A stretch of 51,278 nt of DNA from contig MU859288.1 in assembly GCA_033297205.1 (NCBI GenBank), positions 1 to 51,278 on the forward strand. Direction: 5' to 3'. Made by a program: the position numbers and the translations under genes. Origin of the DNA: Pseudoneurospora amorphoporcata. Taxonomy: Eukaryota; Ascomycota; Sordariomycetes; Sordariales; Sordariaceae. Of this stretch, positions 20,681 through 30,751 are shown piece after piece. Numbering within the stretch: position 1 is the first letter of the stretch; each line of letters starts with the position of its first letter. The notes beneath the pieces were generated by a model, which did not search any database, had not been told where the DNA came from, and saw only the letters and a list, made by a program, of their open reading frames with translations.

Positions 20681-23065
20681 CTAAGCTGTGAAAGCTCCGG
20701 GTATCGCCACAGATAGTTCCTTCGGTTCCTCAGTTGCTGATTCGACCTCGGAGGTGACAGGCTGAGCTGGGGTATATTCGGTGGATGGCAGGGGTTGAGT
20801 AATCTCCACTGGAAGGAATTCAAACTTGTTGGCAGGGGTCTTGGGCTCAACCGGAGCCATCTTGACCTTCTCGGTAGGTCCCTCAATGTCCTTTGCAGGA
20901 GCCTCAATCGTTTGTTCAATGACTTCGCCCTTCTCTTCAAACACTTCGCTGATTGCAGTAGGCGCCTCGACCTTCTCTACAGGCTCCTCCTTTTTCTCCG
21001 GAGTCTCGGGTTGGTCGACAGGCTCCGGGGCAATAACAGATGTGGGTTGCTCAGACACGTCGGGGACTTTGGTCTCCGAGCTCTCCTGTTCGATCGCTTG
21101 TGCCACCTCTGCCACGGAAACTGCGAGATGTTCAACTTCACCAGCAGCAGGCGTCTCATCTCCATCTTTGTCAGCGTCGAGGCTCGTCCTGGGGCTCTTG
21201 TCAGCCCGAAGACTAGGAGCTCGACTGGGTGCCCGACTATGGCTTGTCTGAAAATGTGTGGCCGGGAGCACGCCACCACCGATACGGCTCCAGAACATCT
21301 GCTCCCGCAACCGCACGCTTTCGGCCCAAGCCGCCTTCTCTGCATCCTCGTCATCCGCTCGCCAGTGGCCGTCCTTGACTATGCGCAGGAATCCCAGAAA
21401 ATCGCATGTTGATCGGACTCTTGCCAGGCAATACCTGCATAACGCATATCCAGTTTGAGCGGAGCCGGTCTCGCTGATCCGGAATCGATGTTTCCGAAGA
21501 AATTGCTCCTCTGGTCTGGACTCCCCGCAGAGAGAGCACGGGCTCAACTCGGGCCTCGAAACCCTGCCGAACCTGCTAGTTGTTGTTGCCGCGGTTGGGA
21601 CTGGCTCTACTACCAAGGAGCCGTCGCACATAGCTGTAAGGACGCTCCTCCGGGCAAGCCAAGAAAGCCCTGGCGCGGTGTCGAGCCGTAGTGTTGGTTC
21701 GATATCTTCTGTCAGGGCCCTCTTATAAAACTTGGTGTCTTTCAAGGCCGGAAGCGGGATGGCAGCGGCGCCAGGACTGGCGGTAACGGCCGATACGGGT
21801 GTAGCGGGGGTTTGAGAGAAGGTCGATTGGGTAGTTGCGATCGTCGAAAGAGACGTGCTGGAGGCATTAGCGAGCGCAAGATGAGCGCCTACCGAGCCTA
21901 GGCCCAGGCCGAGAGACGTGAGTGCGGAGCCGGTAGATGGTGCGGGTACGCGCTGGGCAGAGAGCCTCTTGGAAGTGTGAATGAGATCTTTGAAGTCGTT
22001 GTACGATGCTAGGTCGGTACGAAGTACGGGCTTCAGGAGGTGAGTAAAGCTGGTAGGATATGAAGGAGACATGGGCTCGACTACGCTGTGTTGGCGGTTG
22101 TGATGGCCCTGGTGTAAGCGATCGGAAAGGCCTTCCTCATTTGATAGCTCAAACTTGCTGAAGCCTGGAGAAGAAGGCGCCGTTGGAGGAATCTGCTCGT
22201 CCTTCTCGGCGCTCATGTCCTCCATGAGATGCTTCAACTCGGTTAGTTGTTCCTGTTGTGACTTGAGTAAGCCCTCGGTATCCACGAGTTGTGCCCTGAG
22301 CTGGTCGTTCTTCCGGTGCAGTATCTCCTGCTCCATCCTGGCCTCTTCCTTGGCGGAAATGACCATTTTGTTGGCTTCCTCGAATAGGGCGGCTGTTAGG
22401 TTCTCCAACTCCTGTTCTATTTTCTTCTTTTGCTGTTCCACATCCAAACGGGCCTGCTTCTCTTCGGCAATGACTCCCAGCAGAGTTGTCTTTTCTGCCT
22501 CGACCGTTTTCCTCCTTACCCAAACGTCACCAGCCAGCATCTCCCTTTGCTCTTCCACTGTCCTCTCCAGTTGCCTGATCCTGTCGCGTGCCTGCTCTAG
22601 CTCCATTTTGGTTTGCGATAGGTTATCATCCAGGGTGGTTTGGTGGTTGATTGCGTTGATCAATTTCGTGCTGAGGGTGGCCACCTCCTGGTCGAGATCG
22701 GGATGATGATGACTGGTCATTGAAATTGCGCTCGAAGGGCTCATAGCCCGGCTTCGCGGATCGGGGAGAGTGGTCAACTCATTCTCGTCGTCGATGGGCT
22801 GCGGGGAGAAAGGTCGTCTGAGACGCGGGGTCGATGGCGGTACATTGCCAGAGGTGGGCTCGCTTACGGATGGAAGCTCGGGTGGTGCATCGGAAATCGA
22901 GGCCCTCGAGGCGCTGTTACGACTGAGGATGCTGGAGAGAGATCGGGTGTGGCTTTTGGAGAGGCGTCCGTTGGCCGGTATCGGTATCTGGTGCGAGGAC
23001 CAGCCCGTCACAGTGACAAAGCTTTGCCATAGTCCGTTAGTGGTGGAGATTGGGACGGTAGCCAT
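20681..23065 (-). CDS. sec2: Sec2-type guanine nucleotide exchange factor for a Sec4/Rab8-class GTPase
   Basis: Rab GEF that activates the exocytic GTPase on secretory vesicles. A single exon encodes 794 aa. A Ser/Pro-rich N-terminus (1-120) precedes a long coiled coil (about 125-290) that contains ALFEEANKMV at about 227-236, the hallmark of Sec2/Rabin8 exchange domains, followed by an amphipathic SAKEEARMEQEI helix. After a Ser/Thr/Ala linker there is a second conserved block around 440-600 with two CxxC pairs (C510/C513 and C543/C546), probably metal-binding, and then aromatic and acidic residues. The C-terminal ~190 residues are Glu/Pro/Val-rich and probably disordered. The start MATVPIST is the first ATG of the frame. 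The leader appears to contain an 87-nt intron (23251-23337). Identity rests on the Sec2 motif and architecture. Confidence 0.88.
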   Translation of the reverse strand: MATVPISTTNGLWQSFVTVTGWSSHQIPIPANGRLSKSHTRSLSSILSRNSASRASISDAPPELPSVSEPTSGNVPPSTPRLRRPFSPQPIDDENELTTLPDPRSRAMSPSSAISMTSHHHPDLDQEVATLSTKLINAINHQTTLDDNLSQTKMELEQARDRIRQLERTVEEQREMLAGDVWVRRKTVEAEKTTLLGVIAEEKQARLDVEQQKKKIEQELENLTAALFEEANKMVISAKEEARMEQEILHRKNDQLRAQLVDTEGLLKSQQEQLTELKHLMEDMSAEKDEQIPPTAPSSPGFSKFELSNEEGLSDRLHQGHHNRQHSVVEPMSPSYPTSFTHLLKPVLRTDLASYNDFKDLIHTSKRLSAQRVPAPSTGSALTSLGLGLGSVGAHLALANASSTSLSTIATTQSTFSQTPATPVSAVTASPGAAAIPLPALKDTKFYKRALTEDIEPTLRLDTAPGLSWLARRSVLTAMCDGSLVVEPVPTAATTTSRFGRVSRPELSPCSLCGESRPEEQFLRKHRFRISETGSAQTGYALCRYCLARVRSTCDFLGFLRIVKDGHWRADDEDAEKAAWAESVRLREQMFWSRIGGGVLPATHFQTSHSRAPSRAPSLRADKSPRTSLDADKDGDETPAAGEVEHLAVSVAEVAQAIEQESSETKVPDVSEQPTSVIAPEPVDQPETPEKKEEPVEKVEAPTAISEVFEEKGEVIEQTIEAPAKDIEGPTEKVKMAPVEPKTPANKFEFLPVEITQPLPSTEYTPAQPVTSEVESATEEPKELSVAIPGAFTA

Positions 23066-23250
23066 GTGACAGTTTGTATGGGAAGATGTCGTCGAGGAGA
23101 ACCTCGAGGACAGATGAGTGTATCAGGAGTGTAGCTCCTGGATCCCAGAAGGGATTACCCAGAACTAGTACCCCAACTTTGGGTGGGACCATGGACGCCC
23201 CGGGTCGGGCAATTCGGTTCAGCGCACGAGACACTGTACGACCCAAGAGC

Positions 23251-23337
23251 CTGTGGACAAACTTGAGGGTGTAACGAGAGGGATTCCAAGCAGGCATAGT
23301 GGGATGGAAAGTCCAGAAGAGGGCCGGGGGGACTTAC
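23251..23337 (-). other. Candidate leader intron upstream of sec2
   Basis: On the minus strand, donor GTAAGTCCCC begins at 23337 and acceptor TTGTCCACAG ends at 23251 (87 nt). If spliced, it removes the ATG at 23297 of an 86-codon upstream frame that would overlap the Sec2 start. Inferred from splice-site consensus only. Confidence 0.4.
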
Positions 23338-24665
23338 GAATCCAGCTTGTCAGTGTTGGTAAGGACCACACCAGGGACTGGCGGGTCCTGTAAAGGAGAA
23401 GCTGGAGCAACAGGGAAGGGCCTAGGCGGCGGCGTTATGCTTTCCGACTCTATCGTGGCGTGCAATGGGCGCACCGGGCTTGCGTCGGTCGACTGATGCT
23501 GAGAAGGCTACGTGAAGCAAACGGGAGTGTCGCAAGGATGAAAAGTCGCGTGGTACGCTGAATGGAGCCGGTACGGGAAATTGAGTGTCTAGTGGTTGGT
23601 GCGGTCGGGGGCTTGTATAACGTCGTTAAAGTCGAGTCGCTTAATGGCAAGCCGAGTATGGCAATCTGTAAGACGGAATGGAAGCGAAAATTATAGTAGG
23701 AACAGGTAGGTACCTAGTTGGGGCCCGGCTGCGGGTGTTGGACAAGGAGCGAAGAATGGTGCGTAGAGGAAAAAGGAAGGACGACAGATCAGGAGGGACG
23801 GGAAGCATGTAAGGGTGGTGAATGATGTAGCAGATGGGGCGAAAAGTCCTAGTGGAAGTTTGTCGGGGATATGCGCGTGGATAACGTTATGGCGCAGAAC
23901 AGCACTGCAGCCAGCTTCCACTTTGCACCTAATCTTGAACCCACCGGACTGTATCGGTACTAGTACGGAGTAGGTACGGATCCGTGTTCTGCGACTTCAA
24001 GTAGTGTGGCCGGGCTAGCGATTGTCGTTAATTTGTGACTGCGTTTGTTGGGTGCAAGGCAATTGTCATTGCGCCTTCCGCGTTTCCCAAGTCGGGCCTT
24101 GGCTCCTTTGCAGCATGCGTGCGCTGTTTAGGTACCCACGGGCGAATGGCGTCAGCCTACCAAAATGCTGAAGCGTCGGTTGTGCTGAGTAGCTCGGCTT
24201 TGAGTCCATTTCTTTTTTTTTTTTTATTTCTTCTTTTCCTTCCATCTGACTTTTTCTTCCGTCCTGGACTCGCAGCTCCCGTCCCAGTGTCCATCTTTTG
24301 TGGCCAGCCGGCCAGGAGCTCCTGAACGGGGGATCTCGCCCAGTCCGCCATAGCCCGAACGGGTTAGCAACTCCCAGATCCTGACCGGGGCCTTCCGGTG
24401 GGGATCTCGGCCTCCCCTGGCGCGCTCCAGTGGCGGCACCTGCGAATCTGCGATGGGTCCAGACAAAATCCACTCAATCACGGAGTGCCGTGCGCTCGTC
24501 TCGAGCTCCCGCCCGTAACCGTAATTGGCGAGGGACACCAAAGTCCCTTTGCTGTTTTTCCAACAACCTCACACAGCCCAGCCATGTCGATGACCCTCGG
24601 ACCCAACGAGATGCTCGCTGTACCTGACCCTTTGATCCTGTTCTGCCGGTTTACATAGTACTATC

Positions 24666-24682
24666 GTGCAGTGCAGTGCAGT
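24666..24682. repeat. Short tandem GTGCA pentanucleotide repeat
   Basis: Three and a half copies of GTGCA. The same unit (as TGCAG) recurs four times at 31530-31551 in another intergenic region of the window. Confidence 0.7.
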
Positions 24683-26599
24683 TTGTTACCCGTCCTTGCT
24701 CCCCTTGTGTTACGCTGTTGCGGGGAAATGAGACGCACAACATCAGTAAGCCTTACTGACTAGCCATGGTTAGTTCCATGCAGCGAGCATCAGCAACCTG
24801 ATCAGTGGACTGTGTTTCCCTGGTAGGGGCGGCCTATCCGCGTTCGCTGCCCTGGGCATGGAAATCTTCCTCATGTCGCCCAAAGATAAATTCCTTGGAT
24901 CTGCGCTTTGATCCAGGGTCACGGTATTTTCGCGGTTTTGGAATCCCAGTGATCCTAGTGATCCCCTTTCCCCCCTGGATTTCCACGGCATCCAGAGGCG
25001 TCATAACGACCGGGATACCTCAACTTCCAAGGCGGTGCTGTTGCAACGAAGGCACTCGTCACATCTTCAGGGCCTTCCTCAGTTGGTCACATCGTGCAAG
25101 TCCTTGCCGCTACACATTCGGGCACAAGGGAAACGAAACGAAAACCCCATCCCACCCTGCCAGAGCGGCTCGGCGGTTAGAATATATCTCGCGATTAGCC
25201 AACTCAGCGTCATACATCATTGTCGTCTTCATGGATCGGAGGATGGAATCTCACGCGCCTATTAACGGCTTTAATCCAATCGAAGTCTTTAGTTACAGAT
25301 GGAATGCCGAGGTATAACAAGATAAGATAACATGAGGCTTTCTCATCTGGATGTCATCCTCTGATCTGATAAGCAAAAAGCTGGGGAAAGAAAACTTCGA
25401 TGAACACGAGTTACAACAACACGAACCCAAACCAGTGTAGGATCTCGGCATCTTGACGTTCCATCCACAGTTCGACTTGGCAGCGGCCCAAAGTCTGGAG
25501 TCTGGATACGATGGAGATCCGAACGCCAGAAAGGGCAAGAGGACAAAATCGACAAGCCGAGAACACAAAAGGGATGTGCTTTATTACAACAACGCTAGCA
25601 CAAGTAGCATGTTCGTTGTCCCCGCCCTTCCTCACGATTCGTCCGATTCGATTCGTTTGACATTACAGGACATGTAAAAGACGAAACCCAAGATGGAAGG
25701 CTGAAGTAAAAGAAGGTTCAACACCATTGCGGAAGAGGAAAGCCAGTTCAGCAAGAAACAAGATCCACGCGTTACACACTTGGAACAATCCCGATAGTTC
25801 CGATTCATAATGCGGGGATCGATAGAAGACATCACAACCTCTGCTCGATGCTCGTTTGACCCAAAACTTTCCACTTCCCATGGCGAACTGGAATTCGCGG
25901 ACATTATCCGCCGACGTCGCAGATGATGGCCAATGCTTCCTAGAATTTTGTGAACGTCTATCGGATCAGACGCTTACCATGTCGCTAGTGACACTAGCCA
26001 GGTATTTGTATTTTTATCCAAAAAATGAGCTATCTTTGATCATGAGTTGAACTCTACTACTCTCGAATATACAACCTCCCGATCATAATTCGGCGTCTTA
26101 ACCCTTCACTAAAGACCAAAACAGTCAGAATTATACGATATAGACCTTCGACAGCTAACCCAACCTCATAGAGGTACCCAAGGACAAACCCCATTGTCTC
26201 AGGGAGTAGTAAAACCGAAAACAGCCAAGCAACTCCCTTATGTCTCTACGTGACCCGGCAACCGGAGATTACACATGGCGCGGTCCGGATTCCACGGACG
26301 TTGTCTCAGACTTCTTTGACACAGAAGGACCAAAGCGTTCGGAGGCGTTCCGAACAAAGCGGCTGAGATCAGGACGTCAAACTCCGAGTCTGAGTCCGAG
26401 TCCGGATGCAAGCCCGTCCGTCCAGGGTCGATTTTGTGCGGCTGACAAAGTCCGGCCGCCGGAGACGGGATTCGTATTGCGACACAAGGTTAAATTACGG
26501 TACTGCTCACAGTCGCGACAGCTAGTTCTAACAGAGTTAAACCGGTATATAATTTAACGAGACAAGATCGTGAACCGAGTAGATGTATATCCGTTGATT

Positions 26600-26865
26600 G
26601 ACAATAAGGAAATAGTAGCAGGTCAAGCTATGTGTGCGTTTGTGTGCGTGGAGGGAAGTGAGCCATACAGCCTACCCATTAGTGCCACATCCGTTTTTAT
26701 ATCTCTTTGGGGGGGGGCNNNNNNNNNNTTTTTATAATTAATTTTTTTGAGTTTATGGTTTTTTTGGGTTTTTGTGGGTGGGGGGTGGTGTGCCACACAG
26801 CCACCCCATTTTTCCACCAACCTTTTTTTTTTTTTTTTCCCCCCCCCCCCCCCCCCCCCCCCATC
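26600..26865. other. Assembly gap flanked by a corrupted duplicate
   Basis: The N run is 26719-26728. Sequence right of the gap (26729-26830) follows sequence left of it (about 26600-26700) at an offset of about 130 bases but with many errors. For example GCCATACAGCCTACCCATT at 26662 matches GCCACACAGCCACCCCATT at 26792. The right copy is inflated with T and G homopolymers and runs into long T and C tracts (26822-26862). This looks like a low-quality read end joined across a gap, not biology. Confidence 0.75.
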
Positions 26866-27051
26866 GTTCGCCTCAAATCTTCCTTTCTATCTGGCTAAAC
26901 CAACCATGTATATGCCTTAGTTTCCCGTTCGCGTGGTTCCTTCATTGAGGAAAACTGTGAGTTTCCCTGGTGTCTGTTGTACATAGATCTGATATGGTTG
27001 AAAGATGGAATCGGATAGATGCGTATGGCCTCAAGTAGTTACCGCAATGAT

Positions 27052-30000
27052 CTAGAGCTCATCCTTCGCCTCCGCCTTCTCCTGGGCCTTCTCTCCAGCT
27101 TCTTGAGCCTTTTCCTGAACCAGTTCACCCTTCTCAGCGGCCTTGTCCTTGACGTTGTCAACCACACTCTCAACCTTCTCCTTTGATTGCTCAGTCGCCT
27201 CTTCGACCTTCTCGGCAACCTTCTCGGCAGCCTCTGCAGCCTTCTCCTTGGCCGGTTCAGCGACCACTTGCACCTTTTCCGCAACCTGCTTGGCCTTGTC
27301 CTCGACCTGCTCGACCTTGTCGCCAGCCTTCTCAGCGACGTTGTTCTTCAGGTTATCAACATTGTCGGCCACCTTCTGAATACGCTCAACAATCTTCTGG
27401 ATCCTCTCCTGAGCGGCCTTGACATCCTCGCTCTGCTCGATGTCCTGCGAAGCGGTGGCTGCATTGCTCTCGCTGGCGGGTTTAGCAACCTTCTCTTTGG
27501 CTTCCTTCACTCCGTCGACGCTCTTCTCGACTTCGGGGACGACGTCTTCAGCAGCGGGAATATTAGCAGTCTCCTGGTCGACACCTGAAGGGCTTATGTT
27601 AGACATTGTACAGTCAAGTTTCAGCACACGGCGCTTGATTTACGTACCTTGGACATCCGGATGTGGGGGCGCAACGGGCTGAGAAGCCTTGGGAGCCGGA
27701 ATAACCTTTGGCGCGCCGCTTCCACCAAGCTGAATCTCGTTGCCATTGGCATCGATGACACGTGTTCTCGTCTCATACTGGGTCTTGAACTCGACCTTGC
27801 CCTTGAGCGCCTCAACTTGCTCCTCGTTGAGAAGGTTACCATCCTGATCGCGATACTCGACCTTCTCCTCCCTAGAGATGACGCGCTGACCGACGGGGTT
27901 GGCACTAGGCTCCTGCTTGGCGGCTTGTTGCTCCTGATTCGCAATAGGCTTTTGAGCCTGAGGGGGCGCATTAGCCACAGCAGGCCTCTCAGGTGTGGGC
28001 TGAACTGAGGTCTGGGAAGGGTTTTGGCTAGTGGGGGTAATTCCGTAGTAGTTGTCGTACTAATCATTAAGCGAGGAGTGTTAGTATCCAAGGGAATGTC
28101 GTTGCTGTTCTCAGCCAAATCTTTGAGTGGTAAATAGTCGCTTCCTGCCCAAAGCCTTTGAGGCTATCCATTCATCGTGCTTTTTGCCCGCCCAAGGACG
28201 AGACACCCAGTGGCTCCAGCTTTCATTTCTCTACCCTCTGTCGGGCATATGTCTTGGGGGTATGGTTTGATGGGAGATAGAACTTACGCTATCCAGGAAG
28301 GTATTGCAGTCGAAGTCCCAAGTGCTGAAAAGCTTGACCCTCTTGCATTCAGCCTTGGTCCAGGGGTTACCGTAGGCCAAAGGAGAGAACAGCCAGAAGA
28401 CGACCATCGACAAGGCAAGGAACAAAACGGCACCGAGTCTGTTGAAAATAACCTTGTCCTTGACGAGAGAGATCCTGGCTGTCAAAAAGTCAAAGACTTG
28501 GCAAAAGGCAATAATGGCAAAGTACAAGGCCGGGAAGTAATGATGCAGGAAGAGCTGACGCTGCATAAGGTAGAAAGGGAAATAGTGGAGAGCCCATCCA
28601 AGAACAGACGTTCCAACCTCATAATCGAATCGCTTGAAGATGGGGTTAGCGTAATCGTTGCAGCTGCGCTGCCAGCGAAGAATAGCAATGCCCTTGAAAA
28701 GGACATAGAGAACAACAGCGGCAGTAGCGCTCCACCAGATGATGGGGTTACCCATCAAGTAAACCTGGCGGTGTTGCCTGCCCCAGAAGTTGATACCGCG
28801 GCGGAGGATAGGCCAAGCCTCGGGGCGAGAATCCCAGGCATGAGACTCGACAAGACCGGCATTCGTCCTCCACATGACCTTCTGAAGCTCCCAGAACTTG
28901 CCGAAGAAGCCAGGGTTGCGATAGTTGACCTTTTCGGCGTCAGCTCCGAGCTGAGGATGGTCGTTGGACTCGATGTACCAAAGACTATTGGGAAGGGAAC
29001 CGCCCTTGGCGCAGGTAACTTCCTGTTGTTCCGAGGCCCAATCGGGAAGTTTGACCTTGTGAGAGAAAAGAACACAGCCAGTCATGATGTGCACCAACTT
29101 GAACTTGGTGTCAATGGTACGAAGACGCTCCTGAGCAACGCCGCCCTTAGACTTCTTCTTGACGATCTCGACACGGAAAAAGTCGTTGGCATCTCCATCG
29201 AAGCCCTCATAGCCATAGGCTGACACCTCGTTCTGCCAGTCAGCCTCGGTAACGGGGGGGCGAACGTCATGAGAATGGAGACGACGATGGGTAGGCAGAT
29301 GATAAAGACGGATAATCGCGCCATCCTTGATATAGGGGGTTTCGGGGAGGTTGTTCCACGCGCTAGTTCCGTTAATGGGCTGGCCATCGATACCGAGAGG
29401 CTGAGTCTGGTTCTCGAGGAGCCACATGTTGTTGTCATCCTTGTGGGGGTAGAGAGTAATCTGCTGCTGCTTGGAGCCAGTGGGGTACATCAAGGGGTGC
29501 GAATGAAGGTAGCCTCCCTGGGTGTTGACGTGCCTGATGGTAACACGGCTACCCATCAGCACGTCGGCCGGGACATCTTGCATGCCCTTCGAGTTCAGAG
29601 TCGACTGGAACTCGGAGCTCATGAAGCCGTCACCATCGCCAGGGTTGGTAAGGCACAGGAAGTGGATTCCGAACATGGCCATGTAGAAAGTAAGAGGAAT
29701 GACAATGAGGCAGAAAGCGCGGGCCATGAAGTGCTTGGTGAAGGCGCGAGGGGAAACGTGCTTGTGATCGCCAAGCACAACCCAGAGCTGAATCAAAGTC
29801 AAGCTGCCAACCCACGCAATGGTGAACAAACCAACCCACTTGATGCTAGCGGTGATTCCCAAGCCAAGACCGGTGATGGCCAGCCAGAACCACCAGCTTG
29901 GTTGGAAGGCCTTAGCAGGTCCCAGCTCTTGCTGGTTGGTGAACGCAGTGAAGCCGAGGGCAGTAAGGGCAGTTCCAATCATCAGAGGCGAGTCAAGCAG

Positions 30001-30751
30001 GATAAGCCGGGCTTGAGTAAGAAGCCCGTTCTCTGTAAAGAAGCAGGTTGTTAGTCATGTAAGCTATCCAAATGTTCAGCTTTCTATCAGACGTACCGAA
30101 AATGATAAGACCAGCTCCCAAGAAGGCGGTGGTGCTACGGCATCCAGCTGCCTTGAGTGTAAGGAACATTGTAGGAGCCAAAAGAATACCGCAGATAGCC
30201 GGGAACATGCGCATAGCAACGTAAGGAACGCCAGGCTCGATATAGTCCTTTCCAATCTCCTTGAAGTCAAAGTTGCCGTCGAATCCAGCGAGCCAGCCGA
30301 AGAGGGTAATCATGAGCTTGGCGAGGGGCGGGTGGACGTCCATGAAGAACTTGCCCTTAATGTACTTGGAAGCGAAGCCGCCGAAGCTGTTCCATACATC
30401 TAGTCAGTACTTTGCAGAGTGAGCAACAATATCCTCCCATGGGGTGGCTACATACTGGACTTCGTCAAACACGACACTGTCAGGCTGGTAAATGCGGAAT
30501 AGGCGAACAATGGCGGACAAAATCGTGATGATAGTGAGAAGCGTGAAGTCGGACCCGGGAAGCAAGAACGGATCATTGTCCTGCACACCCTCGGACGCAT
30601 AGTCGTCCTTGACCTTGACGGACTTGTTCTTGTTGTTCTTGTTCTTGGAGACGACAACGGAGGTCGGCACGGCTTCGTAGGCGGGCGGCGGGGCATAGGC
30701 CGGGGCGTATGCCGGCGGCGGCGCCGGCGATTTCTTGCCGGAGCGAGCCAT
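27052..30751 (-). CDS. pmt2: PMT2-family protein O-mannosyltransferase with extended hendecad-repeat tail ending in KDEL
   Basis: Dolichyl-phosphate-mannose:protein O-mannosyltransferase of the ER membrane. Minus-strand exons 30751..30456, 30386..30097, 30032..28288, 28059..27648 and 27584..27052 give 1091 aa, with all junctions GT-AG and in frame. Core features are a cytosolic Pro/Ala/Lys N-terminus, a first membrane segment at about 68-88, the catalytic DE motif D96-E97 (FDEVHFGGF), MDVHPPLAK, ENGLLTQARLILLDSP, several membrane helices, a MIR-type lumenal region at about 350-535, and C-terminal membrane helices to about 770. WDFDCN marks the usual end of the core. A P/Q linker and a conserved block follow (KVEYRDQDGNLLNEEQV, then YETRTRVIDANGNE). 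The last exon adds 177 residues of Ala/Glu/Lys/Val-rich helix ending AEAKDEL. Core identity is certain. The last-exon join has donor GTACGT, branch CTAAC and acceptor TTCAG, so I treat the tail as part of the protein. Confidence 0.93.
27055..27342 (-). repeat. Protein-coding 33-bp (11-residue) degenerate tandem repeats in the PMT2 tail
   Basis: Read in frame, the tail divides into 11-residue units: NVAEKAGDKVE, a 7-residue spacer QVEDKAK, then QVAEKVQVVAE, PAKEKAAEAAE, KVAEKVEEATE, QSKEKVESVVD, NVKDKAAEKGE, LVQEKAQEAGE and KAQEKAEAKDE, plus a final L. The pattern is roughly x-hydrophobic-x-(E/D)-K-(A/V)-x4-(E/D). Eleven-residue periodicity is the mark of 11/3 amphipathic helices such as LEA group 3 proteins and apolipoprotein-like lipid-binding helices. 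The periodicity is read directly; any function is inferred. Confidence 0.85.

Larger units (their letters stand above)
23066..27051. other. Long gene-free region between sec2 and pmt2
   Basis: About 4 kb. The part next to sec2 is its leader and promoter. From about 24000 onward I find only short overlapping frames with no protein character, a GTGCA pentanucleotide run at 24666-24682, and the assembly gap with corrupted flank at about 26600-26865. A lineage-specific or non-coding transcript cannot be excluded. Confidence 0.5.

Noticed and set aside
20795..21412. 205-codon plus-strand frame inside sec2
   Set aside because: Antisense shadow of Sec2, with Leu/Arg/Ser repetitiveness mirroring Glu/Pro/Val codons.
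24000..26570. Possible tRNA, 5S rRNA or snoRNA in the long gene-free region
   Set aside because: No B-box-like GGTTCGAnnCC within a cloverleaf context and no 5S-like internal control region could be found by eye.
26623..26898. Open frames running through the N gap
   Set aside because: They include Ns and a corrupted duplicate, so they are artefacts.
27187..27588. Plus-strand Leu-rich frames opposite the PMT2 tail that look like membrane segments
   Set aside because: They are the complement of Glu/Lys/Ala codons in the hendecad array, and the minus strand has correct splice sites and a KDEL stop.
28177..29223. 348-codon plus-strand frame inside pmt2
   Set aside because: Antisense to the clearly conserved PMT core with no recognisable motif.
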